Shown here piece by piece: positions 33,613-41,976 of a stretch of 64,000 nucleotides of DNA. Origin of the DNA: DATCBF01 sp964401995 (lineage in GTDB: Bacteria; Actinomycetota; Thermoleophilia; Solirubrobacterales; 70-9); assembly GCA_964401995.1 (NCBI GenBank), contig CAYOAP010000002.1, positions 62,001 through 126,000 of the forward strand, written 5' to 3'. The notes beneath the pieces were generated by a model, which searched no databases, was not told where the DNA came from, and saw only the letters and a list, made by a program, of their open reading frames with translations. The position numbers were made by a program, and so were the translations under genes. Every line of letters begins with the position of its first letter. Position 1 is the stretch's first letter.

Positions 33613-34545
33613 TCAGGCGCTCGCGGCAAGCGCTGCATCCAGTGCCGCCGCGATCCGCTCTGGGCATTCGATCTGGGGGTAGTGGGCGGCCTCGGGGATC
33701 TCGATTGTCTCGACTCCTGGGCGCAGCGCCCGCAGGCCGTCGAGCACCTCGGTGCGGGCGACTGGGTCGAGCAGGCCCCAGGTCAGGGTGAGGGGGCCGG
33801 GCCAGTCGCGGATCGCGCCGTGCCAGCGCTCGGTCAGGCGTTCGCGCTCGTCCATGTAATGGATCAGCTTGTGGGCGATGTGGGCGCCGTCGTTGTGGGC
33901 GATCAGCGACCACTGGTCGGCAGCCTCCTCCGCGCTGAGCGGGTGCTCGGCGGAGAAGACGCGGGAGAACTGGGCGCGGAAGGTGCGCTCCGTGGTCAGC
34001 CGTGCGAAGAGCGGGCCGAGTGGGCCGCGCAGCAGGCGCTGGCCGACAGTCGGCTTCGCCAGGTGCAGCAGCATGCTGCCGTTGAAGAGCAGCGCTCCGC
34101 TGACGTCGATCTCAAGCTCGCCGGCGAGGTCGCGCGCCATCAGCTCGGTCGCTACCGAGGTCCCCATGTCATGGCCGACGAGAAAGACCGGCGGCGAGCC
34201 CTCGCGGCGCACCAGCTCCTCGACCGCGTCCGCCTGCCAGGAGAGCGAGTAGACGTGGTCGTGCGGCTTCGCGGAGAGGCCGAAGCCGAGGAAGTCGAGC
34301 AGCAACGCCGCCCGCTCGGGCCGCAGCTCGAGCAGCTCGCGCCAGTCGTAGGAGCTGGATGGGAAGCCGTGGAGGAAGACCAGCAGCGGCCCGCCGCCCT
34401 CGCGCCGGCGCACATATAGCTGCCGGCCGAGGACATCCTCGACCGACCCGCCCTGCAGCCAGCTCTGCGCCCTCGCGGTCAGCACTGGAGCAGAGCCTCG
34501 CAGAAGCTCGCCGAGCGCGGCCGTCTCTTCTAGTGTCTGCGCCAT
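33613..34545 (-). CDS. Alpha/beta-hydrolase, haloalkane dehalogenase/epoxide hydrolase-like
   Basis: 310 residues. HGFPSSSYDWRELL is the oxyanion/HGF loop; nucleophile in VGHDMGTSV (Asp, as in epoxide hydrolases and dehalogenases, rather than Ser); the His is in EIPEAAHYPQIECPE. The nucleophile Asp with HGFP favours epoxide/haloalkane chemistry over esterase. The start was placed at the ATG giving MAQTLEETAALG, whose codon overlaps the ATG of the divergent SDR gene (CATG at 34543-34546). Confidence 0.85.
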   Translation of the reverse strand: MAQTLEETAALGELLRGSAPVLTARAQSWLQGGSVEDVLGRQLYVRRREGGGPLLVFLHGFPSSSYDWRELLELRPERAALLLDFLGFGLSAKPHDHVYSLSWQADAVEELVRREGSPPVFLVGHDMGTSVATELMARDLAGELEIDVSGALLFNGSMLLHLAKPTVGQRLLRGPLGPLFARLTTERTFRAQFSRVFSAEHPLSAEEAADQWSLIAHNDGAHIAHKLIHYMDERERLTERWHGAIRDWPGPLTLTWGLLDPVARTEVLDGLRALRPGVETIEIPEAAHYPQIECPERIAAALDAALAASA

Positions 34546-35278
34546 GGAGCGGACCGCCGTCATCACCGGGGCATCGAGCGGGATCGGCGCTGCCACCGCT
34601 CGGGCTCTGGCGGCCGACGGCTATCGGGTGATCCTCGGCGCGCGGCGGCTCGACCGGCTGCAGGCGCTGGCGGCGGAGATCGGCGGCGAGGCGATCGCGC
34701 TCGACGTCACCGACCTCGACTCCGTCAACGAGTTCGTCGCCCAGATTCCCGCCTGCGACGTCCTGGTCAACAACGCCGGCGGCGCGCTCGGCCTCGACCC
34801 TCTGGGCGAGGCCGACGAAGAGAAGTGGCGCTGGATGTACGAGGCCAACGTGCTGGGGACGATGCGGATGACGCGGGCGCTGCTGCCGCGGCTGATCGCC
34901 TCCGGCGATGGCCACATCGTCGCCGTGACCAGCATCGCCGCCTTCGAGGTCTACCGCGGCGGCGCCGGCTACTCGGCCGCCAAGCACGGCCAGAAGGCAG
35001 TGCTGGGGACGCTGCGGCTGGAGCTGTTGGGCGAGCCGGTGCGGATCACCGAGGTCGCCCCCGGCATGGTCGAGACCGAGTTCTCCGTCGTCCGCTTCGG
35101 CGGTGACGAGGAGGCCGCAGCCCGTGTCTACCGCGACATGCAGCCGCTGCGGGCCGAGGACGTCGCCGAGTGCATCCGCTGGGCCACCGCCCAGCCCGCC
35201 CACGTCAACATCGACGAGATCCTCGTCCGTCCCCGCGACCAGGCGACCGCGACCGAAGTGCACCGCCGTCCCGGGTAG
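34544..35278 (+). CDS. Short-chain dehydrogenase/reductase, YdfG-like
   Basis: 244 residues. NADP-binding TGASSGIG near residue 9, NNAGG, catalytic Ser (VAVTSIAAF), Tyr and Lys (YSAAKHG), and APGMVETEF. C-terminal sequence (LRAEDVAECIRWATAQPAHVNIDEILVRPRDQA) matches 3-hydroxy acid/serine dehydrogenases of the YdfG group. Divergent from the alpha/beta-hydrolase with overlapping ATGs. Confidence 0.92.
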   Translation: MERTAVITGASSGIGAATARALAADGYRVILGARRLDRLQALAAEIGGEAIALDVTDLDSVNEFVAQIPACDVLVNNAGGALGLDPLGEADEEKWRWMYEANVLGTMRMTRALLPRLIASGDGHIVAVTSIAAFEVYRGGAGYSAAKHGQKAVLGTLRLELLGEPVRITEVAPGMVETEFSVVRFGGDEEAAARVYRDMQPLRAEDVAECIRWATAQPAHVNIDEILVRPRDQATATEVHRRPG

Positions 35279-35293
35279 GCGACGGAGCGCGAG

Positions 35294-35308
35294 CGTAAGA
35301 TCCTTACG
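35294..35308 (+). promoter_or_regulatory. Short palindrome before the 76-residue protein gene
   Basis: CGTAAG-ATC-CTTACG is a perfect 15-bp palindrome with 3-nt centre, 14 bp upstream of the ATG at 35323 and 15 bp after the SDR stop. It could be an operator for the small gene or a weak transcription element. Confidence 0.35.
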
Positions 35309-35322
35309 GAGAAAGCTGAACG

Positions 35323-35553
35323 ATGAACGAGCTTCCGACCAACGCTTCCGACCCGCAGCCCGGCGACTTCGACGTCGAGCTGGAGACGATCTCCGACGAG
35401 GATCTGGAGTTCGTCGAGGCGGGCTCGGGGCTGGCGATCTCGATCGAGGTGCTGGTCGAGGGCGAGGACGCCAAGCGGCTTGCCAGGATCGCCAGCGAGC
35501 GGGGCCAGCAGCCCGGCGAGGTCGTCGCCGATCTCGTGCGCTCGGCAGCCTGA
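35323..35553 (+). CDS. Small acidic protein, unknown function, possible ribbon-helix-helix type
   Basis: 76 residues. Acidic N-terminus (DFDVELETISDEDLEFVEAG) followed by EGEDAKRLARIASERGQQPGEVVADLVRS, which has the helix pattern of CopG/Arc-type antitoxins but no partner toxin is next to it. The downstream gene is convergent, 1 bp away. Function unknown. Confidence 0.6.
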   Translation: MNELPTNASDPQPGDFDVELETISDEDLEFVEAGSGLAISIEVLVEGEDAKRLARIASERGQQPGEVVADLVRSAA

Positions 35554-35554
35554 G

Positions 35555-36835
35555 CTACCCGATCGCCACCTCGTAGGCCTCCTCGACGCCGAGGAAGGGG
35601 GCCAGGGTGACGTAGACGACGGTCGGGACCAGGTCGGGGAGTGTCTCCGGGCCTTTTTTGTTGACGTGGTCGTAGAGCAGGGAGTAGAGGGCGCCGCCGA
35701 TCGCCTCGGCCGCGATCGGCGGGGCCTCGGGGTTGAGCTCGTAGCCGGGGGCGAGCAGGCCCTCCATGCCTTCGGTCACCACCTCGCGCTGGTCGAGGGC
35801 GCGTTTGCCGGCCGCGTACATCTCGACCCCGCCCATCCGCGCGTACTCGGGCTCTTCGGCGCCGAAGGCGAACATCGCCTCCTGGGTGTCGTGGACGGCG
35901 TGCTGCCAGTCGGGGGCGCGGCGGAAGGCGGGCAGGGCGGCGGCGAGCATGTGGGCGGAGCCGCTGTCGAGCGCGGCGACGATCGCGTCTTCCTTGTTGG
36001 CGAAGTGCTCGTAGAAGGTGCGCTGCGAGGTGCCGGCGCGTTCGACGATCTCGGCCACGGTCGTGTCCGGGTAGCCCTTCTCGCCGACCACCGCGGCCAG
36101 CGCCCGCAGCACCCGCTCGGGCGGGTTGGACTGCGCCTGGCGCTCGGCGAAGGGCACCGCTTTGACCGTGCGCCGCCGCGTCGCCCGCAACGGCCCGGGC
36201 GGGATCGGGTAGCAGAGGACCCACTCCCACAGCCCTGGCACCAGCTCCAGCAGCTCCTCCTCCTTGCCGCGGTAGAGGCGCTTGTGGATCACCTTCTGGA
36301 TCCCGCCGACGATCGCCCGCAGGATCTCCGGCGGCATCCCCTGGCGATCGGGGATCTGATCGAAGAGCTGTTTGACCAGCGCCTCGGTCGCGTCGAGCGT
36401 GCGGTCGACCAGGGCCGCCCCCTCCGGGCCGGCGGCGTAGATCTCGACGATGCACATCTTCGCCGCGGCGGGCTGGGAGACGATCAGCTCGATCAGCCGC
36501 TCGAACGCCCGCCGCGCCCGCTCGACCCCGGCTGGAGCGCTCTCGTCGCCGCCGATTTTCTTCAGCGTCGGCTCGACCATCTCTTCGATGGCGGCGAGGA
36601 AGCAGGCCTGCTTGTCGTCGAAGTGTTTGTAAAAAGCGCTCCGGGAGACCCCCGAGAGCTCGACCAGATCGGCGACCGTGGTCGCCTCATAGCCCTTTTC
36701 TGAAACCGTCGCGACCATCGCCGCGAAGAGCCGCTCGCGCTGGTTGCGCTCGGCCTCTTTGCGCGGCGTCCCACGCCCCGGGCGGAGCTTCTTCTCCCGC
36801 AAATGAGCGGCGTCCCCCCACGGTGTCTGCGCCAT
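35555..36835 (-). CDS. Tandem TetR regulator with two helix-turn-helix domains
   Basis: 426 residues, about twice a normal TetR protein. Two full TetR HTH motifs are visible: TVADLVELSGVSRSAFYKHF (about 52-72) and TVAEIVERAGTSQRTFYEHF (about 258-278), each followed by its own helical ligand domain. A single chain with two DNA-binding heads could act as a pseudodimer. The ATG at 36835 (MAQTPWGDAAHL) was chosen; a GTG 51 bp upstream would add a Val-rich stretch. It stands divergently from the exported-protein cluster that begins at 37204, and its C-terminus (LVPTVVYVTLAPFLG) resembles the HTH-less proteins at 52106 and 59472. Confidence 0.85.
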   Translation of the reverse strand: MAQTPWGDAAHLREKKLRPGRGTPRKEAERNQRERLFAAMVATVSEKGYEATTVADLVELSGVSRSAFYKHFDDKQACFLAAIEEMVEPTLKKIGGDESAPAGVERARRAFERLIELIVSQPAAAKMCIVEIYAAGPEGAALVDRTLDATEALVKQLFDQIPDRQGMPPEILRAIVGGIQKVIHKRLYRGKEEELLELVPGLWEWVLCYPIPPGPLRATRRRTVKAVPFAERQAQSNPPERVLRALAAVVGEKGYPDTTVAEIVERAGTSQRTFYEHFANKEDAIVAALDSGSAHMLAAALPAFRRAPDWQHAVHDTQEAMFAFGAEEPEYARMGGVEMYAAGKRALDQREVVTEGMEGLLAPGYELNPEAPPIAAEAIGGALYSLLYDHVNKKGPETLPDLVPTVVYVTLAPFLGVEEAYEVAIG

Positions 36836-37023
36836 CGCGGGCGGACGATATCCGGGCACCTCGGTGTTCCTCACTACGACCACCAAAAAATCCCAGAGTG
36901 GTACGTAAGCGACTCGATATGGAACATTATTTACACCCCGTTCTCCCCACCCAGAAGCCCCATTCTAGAGCAGAAAAGATCAATTCCAACCCCTTTCGTG
37001 TTTGAGTTAGAAAGCGTTGGTAC

Positions 37024-37053
37024 TTGACAATGTGGTCCGTGTCTGTTCTTATT
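37024..37053 (+). promoter_or_regulatory. Promoter with shared two-block motif, copy A
   Basis: TTGACA (37024-37029), 17-bp spacer, TCTTAT (37047-37052). Inside the spacer and -10 lies the block TGGTCCGT (37033-37040), 3 nt, TGTTCTTATT (37044-37053). The same two blocks with identical 3-nt spacing occur at 52084, 59394 and 59888. This copy probably drives the 1590-residue gene, leaving a 5' leader of roughly 145 nt. Confidence 0.65.
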
Positions 37054-37056
37054 TCG

Positions 37057-37114
37057 CCTGCCTCCGGAACGGGCCTCCGCTGTAACGGGAAGCCATGGGT
37101 GTTCCAGAGGCAGG
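37057..37114 (+). other. Leader hairpin upstream of the propeller protein gene
   Basis: CCTGCCTCCGGAAC (37057-37070) and GTTCCAGAGGCAGG (37101-37114) are reverse complements over 13 of 14 bases, with a 30-nt loop. The stem would start right at the predicted transcription start of promoter A. It may stabilise the mRNA end or act in attenuation. Confidence 0.5.
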
Positions 37115-37203
37115 AGAGAGATCAAACGACCGATGCCTCGGTCAGGGGATCCGCAATGCGGGTCGGGACGGAGGCGGTGGTCATGGGACAAGGAGAGATC
37201 TTG

Positions 37204-40200
37204 GTGAGACGCCACTCGAAGGCATCGATCGCGCGGAAATTCGACGGCTCTGGCTTGGCTGGAGCTTGCCGCTGCTTGGTTCTGGCTGCAGCCTTCGCCC
37301 TGATCCTTGCCCCGAGCGCGGGTGCCGCCGTCACTCCCAAGGGCGTGACCGGCTTCTTTGGCTCCGGTGGTTTCGTGGCCGGCCAGTTCTCGGCGACGAC
37401 CGGCGTCGGCGGGGTCGCCGTCAACCAGTCGACCGGCAACATCTATGCGGTCGATCGCGGCAACAACCGCGTCAACGTCTTCAACTCCTCCGGCGCCTTC
37501 ACCCGCACCTTCGGCCAGGACGTCGTCGCCTCCGGCCCTGATAACAACGGGACCAACTTCGAGGTCTGCGTCCCTGCCTCCGGCGACTCCTGCAAACCGG
37601 GCCTCAGCACCGTCGCCACCGGCGGCGCGATGAACACACCCCAGGGGGTCGCCGTCGATCAGGCGACCAACAACGTCTACGTCACCGACCAGGGCAACCT
37701 GCGCGTCCAGCAGTTCGACCAGAACGGCGTCTTCATCCGCGCCTTCGGCCAGGACGTGGTCAGCACCGGCCCAGACGACAAGCCGGCGACCAGCGCCATC
37801 CAGACCCTCACCGTGACCGCCACCGGCGGCAAATACACCCTTGCCTTCCAGGGCCAGACCAGCTCCGAACTCGCCTTCAACGCCACCGCCGCCCAGATCC
37901 AGACCGCGCTGCAGGCGCTGACCTCCGTCGGCGCCGGCAACGCGACCGTCAGCGAAACCTCGGCCGGCGTCTTCAAAGTCACCTTCGCCGGCAATCTGGC
38001 CAACAACCCCGAGCCGACGATCGCCGCCGCTTCGGCAGCGGGCGAACCGCTGACCGGCGGCACTGCCTCCGTCGCCTCGGCCACGGCGGGCGCGACCGGT
38101 TTTGAGGTCTGCAACACGACCGACGTCTGCAAGATCGGCGTGACTGGCGCTACCGCCGGCGCCTTTGGCGCGACGATCGGCTATCCCGGCGTCGCTCCCA
38201 CCGGAGCGCCCAACGCGGGCGATGTCCTCATTGCCGACCCCGCCAACCTGCGGGTCCAGGAGTTCAGCAACACGGGCGCCTTCGTCCGTGCCTTCGGCTT
38301 CGACGTCGCCAAAGCCGGCCCCGGCAACACCGGCGTCGCCTTCGAGACCTGCTCGGCCGTCAACTTCGACGTCTGCAAGATCGGCGTGACCGGTGCCGGC
38401 ACGGGCCAGTTCGCGACGGCAACTCCGACCCGCGTGGCCGAGGACGCGAGCGGCAACCTCTACACGGTCGAGCCGACCACCAACTTCCGCGTGCAGAAAT
38501 TCACCCTGCCGGCCAATGTCGTCACCGCGGGCGGGGCCTTCGACACGACCGACCTCCCCGCCGCCGCCGCCAGCGCCCCCTCCGACGTCGCGATCGACCC
38601 AGCCACCTCAGACGTTCTGGTGAGCAGGGCCTTTGCCGCCGCCGCGACGCCGAGCTGCCCGATCACCGGCGCCGCCTCGCCGGCGGAGAGCCGCGTGGTC
38701 GAGATCTCCTCGGCCGCCGTCCTGCAGGCGACCCACGGCACATGTGCCGGGTTGACTCCCGCCAACGGGCTCGCCGTGCGCACCTCTTCCTCGACCGGGG
38801 ACGTCTATTTCTCCTCGAGCCTGCTCGACCAGCGCGTCTATGTGCTGAACACCGGCCAGCCGACGGCGCCGACGGCGAGCATCACCAACATCTCCGGGCT
38901 CAGCGCCCACACCGCCACCATCACCGGCCTCGTCAACCCCAACGGGCCCGAACTGGCCTATGGCCAGCACACCAGCTACCGGCTCGAATACAAGCGCGTG
39001 GGCGATCCGAGCTTCACGGTGCTGGCCGAAACTGACGCTGGCAACCGCACCACCAACCTGCTCTTCAACCAGCAGATCACCGGCCTGCAGGCCGCCAGCA
39101 CCTACGACGTGCGGGTCGCCGCGACCAAGCCCTTCGGCTCGGGCACGACCAACAGCACGACGACGACCTTCTCGACCCCCAGCGCCGGGCCCGACGCCAG
39201 CACCGAAGCGGTCAGCGGCCTGACCCCGACCCAGGCGACGATCTCGGGCCGGGTCAACCCCAACAACGTCGCCACCACTTATCGCTTCGAATACACCACC
39301 GACGCCGACTTCCAGGCCCATGGGTACGCCAACGCGACCCATCTCCCGAGCGTCGACGCCAGCGCCGGCTCGGGGGGCGCCGACGTCTACGTCACCCGCA
39401 CGATCACCGGCATCCAGGCCGGCACGACCTACCACTTCCGCCTGACGGCGACCAGCGCCAACGGGACTTCCTCCAGCGCCGACAGGACCTTTGCGCCCAC
39501 CGCCTGCGCCAACGAATCGTTCCGGGTCGAACAGGGCGCTACTGTCGTTACCAGCTGCCGTGCCTATGAGTTGGTGAGTCCGCCAGACGGTGGGGCATAC
39601 GGTGTGTTCCTGCCGATGAACGGCACCGGAGTGGTTCCAAAGGCAAGCGGTGCCAGGGTGTCAACCAGCGATGGCAACGGCGTCGCTTATGTCCTTGCCT
39701 TCAACGGCACGATTGAAGGAATGGAAATCGACGGGGATGGCGCCGACACCCTGGTCTCAAGGCGAGGCAAATCAGGATGGACATGGCGTCCAACCGGGGC
39801 GATCGGCACACCGTGTGCCGTCGGTGTCCCCTTCATGAACCTCAGCGAAGACGCGAGCAGCGTTCTGGTCCGTCCTTTCTGCCGGAACGACCAGGAAGGG
39901 CTGAGCAAGGATCCGATCACCGGCATCGCCATGGATCAGGAGGTCGCGTCCCAGGGATCCCTCTACAAAATCGACACCACCACTAACCTCAGCACGTTCA
40001 TCAGCGGCAAATTTGGAGAAATACCCGCGACTGAAACGACCCCGGCGGAAATAGTCCCCGTGGTCCGAACATTTTCCAAATCGCCCGAAGATTCGTACCT
40101 GGGAGGAACCGCGGATATGGGAACTGTGTACTTCTCCTCTATGGCCGGACTCCTTCCTGGTATCGCCGATGCCGGCAGTGGACAGCTAGCTGGGTATGTC

Positions 40201-41976
40201 TACAAACGGTCCCCGGCCGGCACCACTCTGGTAACTAGAGACGCCACCGGAACACCGGCGATAGTGGCCTCATCCTTGACACCGCCGACGCTCGATCGAC
40301 CCAACGCGGTATCGCTCGACGGCTCGGGTGGGACGGCGTTCACTTTCACAGCCACCGCAACTCAGAAAATGGTGGCTGGTGACACCAACACGGTAAACGA
40401 TGTCTACCAGGTGGGCGAATCCGGGACCACCTGGATCTCCAACACCGAGTTCACGGGTGTCTCCCAGACTCCGGTGGCGAGAAACTTCGAGGGCGGGTCC
40501 GTCGACGGCAAGAAGATCTACTTCTCGTCCACCGAGAAACTTGTCGGCGACGGTTTCAGCAACGGCGACCTCAACACGGTCAGCGACATCTACGAGTACG
40601 ACGCCGAAAAACCGTCAGGATCACACCTGAGCAGAGTGGCGGTCTCCGACCCGAGCTGCGCGTCGGCAACCCCCAATCCCTGCAACGACAACCTCAGCAA
40701 CACCGGCACGACCAACGCCAGCGCCGCGAAGTTCAGCACCGTGTCCAACGATGGATCGCACGTCTTCTTCATCAGCGGCAACATTCTCAATCCATCCGAT
40801 ACAGATGGGCAGCAGAGCCTCTATGTTCGTGACGTAGTCAACTCCACGACCACATACATCGCGCCGGTTGGCATTGGAGTGACCAATGCGACAAATGGCA
40901 CCGACGCCGGCACCGCCACCGGCTCCAGCCTGGTGGCCAATGCGACAACCTCGATCTTTGCCGCTCGCCTGATCAGGCTCAGCCCCGATGGCAAGACCGC
41001 CGCCTTCATTCTCACGACCAACGTCAACCTCCCTGCCGGAATGGGCGGGCCCGACACGGATGGCGTCAGTGATCTCTACGTCTGGCGCCAGGGGGTCGGA
41101 GTACGCCGGGTGCGCCAGGGAGTCGAACCGGATGCAAATACCACCACCGTTCCGATACTGGGCTGTGCGATTCGTAACGTGGCCGGACAGCCTCGCTGCC
41201 GGACCTTGACTGACACCGGCAGCGAAGTCTTCTTCCAGACGACCGACAGCCTGCTTCCGGCGGATACCAATTCGGCACAGGATGTCTACGCGGTGTCGCC
41301 GGCAACTGGCCAGGTGACATTGATCTCGCCGCCTGGCTACTCGGAAGCCACGGAATATGTGGACAACTCCGCCAGTGGGAATGACGTGTTCCTCACCACC
41401 AACCAGACACTGGACCCGAGCCGGGATGTCGATGGTGGGTTCAAGGATCTATATGACGCGAGGGCCGGCGGAGGGTTGGCGCCTCCCTCGGCAAAAGCCG
41501 AAAGCTGCAATCCGGTCGTGGGCGCCTGCCAGGGAAGCGGATCGACGCCGCCGGCAGTGGCTCAGCCCGGCCGCGCGGGCGGTTCCACCGTGTCCAGCCC
41601 GCGCACGTTCTCAGTTGCGCCGATAGGCCGGCTCGAACGGGAACAGCTTGCCAAGACCGGAAAGCTGATCGTGCGCGTGGCCGTATCCGACGCTGGCAAG
41701 GTCAAGGTTCGGGCGACGGCGGGTTTGAGCGGGAATAAGACAGCGGTGGCAAGCGGCGCCCAGAAGCTCAAAACGGGAGGCACGGCGACGATTGCGCTGT
41801 CGCTGTCCAAGCCGGCGAGCCTGGCCCTGGAAGAGACGGGGAAGCTGAGGCTGAGGCTGGAAGTGTCCTACTCGGGAGTGCCGAAAGCGCAGGTCGTGAC
41901 GCTGCGGCTTCATCGAAAGACTGAGCCAGGCTCCAAAAAACGAGCCGGGCAGACCAAGAAGGGGGGCAGATCGTGA
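37204..41976 (+). CDS. Large exported protein with NHL-type beta-propeller, fibronectin III and C-terminal beta-propeller regions
   Basis: 1590 residues from GTG 37204, which sits 8 nt after AGGAGAG. Signal peptide to about residue 42 (CRCLVLAAAFALILAPSAGA). NHL-like repeats (GGVAVNQSTGNIYAVDRGNNRV) fill about 50-480 and are interrupted by a beta-rich insert (about 200-285). Two FN3 domains lie at about 555-660 and 665-770 (YRLEYKRVG, YRFEYTT, DVRVAATKPFG). The rest (790-1480) resembles TolB/WD40-type blades (YFSSTEKL, DLYVWRQG). The C-terminus is basic. Presumed surface or secreted, with unknown ligand. Third-position GC appears lower after about 39540. The stop overlaps the next gene (GTGA). 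Confidence 0.82.
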   Translation: MRRHSKASIARKFDGSGLAGACRCLVLAAAFALILAPSAGAAVTPKGVTGFFGSGGFVAGQFSATTGVGGVAVNQSTGNIYAVDRGNNRVNVFNSSGAFTRTFGQDVVASGPDNNGTNFEVCVPASGDSCKPGLSTVATGGAMNTPQGVAVDQATNNVYVTDQGNLRVQQFDQNGVFIRAFGQDVVSTGPDDKPATSAIQTLTVTATGGKYTLAFQGQTSSELAFNATAAQIQTALQALTSVGAGNATVSETSAGVFKVTFAGNLANNPEPTIAAASAAGEPLTGGTASVASATAGATGFEVCNTTDVCKIGVTGATAGAFGATIGYPGVAPTGAPNAGDVLIADPANLRVQEFSNTGAFVRAFGFDVAKAGPGNTGVAFETCSAVNFDVCKIGVTGAGTGQFATATPTRVAEDASGNLYTVEPTTNFRVQKFTLPANVVTAGGAFDTTDLPAAAASAPSDVAIDPATSDVLVSRAFAAAATPSCPITGAASPAESRVVEISSAAVLQATHGTCAGLTPANGLAVRTSSSTGDVYFSSSLLDQRVYVLNTGQPTAPTASITNISGLSAHTATITGLVNPNGPELAYGQHTSYRLEYKRVGDPSFTVLAETDAGNRTTNLLFNQQITGLQAASTYDVRVAATKPFGSGTTNSTTTTFSTPSAGPDASTEAVSGLTPTQATISGRVNPNNVATTYRFEYTTDADFQAHGYANATHLPSVDASAGSGGADVYVTRTITGIQAGTTYHFRLTATSANGTSSSADRTFAPTACANESFRVEQGATVVTSCRAYELVSPPDGGAYGVFLPMNGTGVVPKASGARVSTSDGNGVAYVLAFNGTIEGMEIDGDGADTLVSRRGKSGWTWRPTGAIGTPCAVGVPFMNLSEDASSVLVRPFCRNDQEGLSKDPITGIAMDQEVASQGSLYKIDTTTNLSTFISGKFGEIPATETTPAEIVPVVRTFSKSPEDSYLGGTADMGTVYFSSMAGLLPGIADAGSGQLAGYVYKRSPAGTTLVTRDATGTPAIVASSLTPPTLDRPNAVSLDGSGGTAFTFTATATQKMVAGDTNTVNDVYQVGESGTTWISNTEFTGVSQTPVARNFEGGSVDGKKIYFSSTEKLVGDGFSNGDLNTVSDIYEYDAEKPSGSHLSRVAVSDPSCASATPNPCNDNLSNTGTTNASAAKFSTVSNDGSHVFFISGNILNPSDTDGQQSLYVRDVVNSTTTYIAPVGIGVTNATNGTDAGTATGSSLVANATTSIFAARLIRLSPDGKTAAFILTTNVNLPAGMGGPDTDGVSDLYVWRQGVGVRRVRQGVEPDANTTTVPILGCAIRNVAGQPRCRTLTDTGSEVFFQTTDSLLPADTNSAQDVYAVSPATGQVTLISPPGYSEATEYVDNSASGNDVFLTTNQTLDPSRDVDGGFKDLYDARAGGGLAPPSAKAESCNPVVGACQGSGSTPPAVAQPGRAGGSTVSSPRTFSVAPIGRLEREQLAKTGKLIVRVAVSDAGKVKVRATAGLSGNKTAVASGAQKLKTGGTATIALSLSKPASLALEETGKLRLRLEVSYSGVPKAQVVTLRLHRKTEPGSKKRAGQTKKGGRS

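Larger units (their letters stand above)
36836..37203. other. Regulatory intergenic region between the tandem TetR gene and the exported propeller protein
   Basis: 368 bp without a gene. It holds AT-rich DNA (36880-37020), the promoter-like TTGACA/TCTTAT pair (37024-37052), a motif copy and an imperfect hairpin (37057-37114). An in-frame open frame begins at 37024 but its first 60 codons lack signal-peptide or protein-like character; the promoter-like element sits at its start, so I do not treat that as coding. Confidence 0.6.

Noticed and set aside
37024..37203. In-frame start of the propeller protein at 37024
   Set aside because: It coincides with the promoter-like element, has no ribosome binding site, and the signal peptide is only correctly placed from the GTG at 37204.
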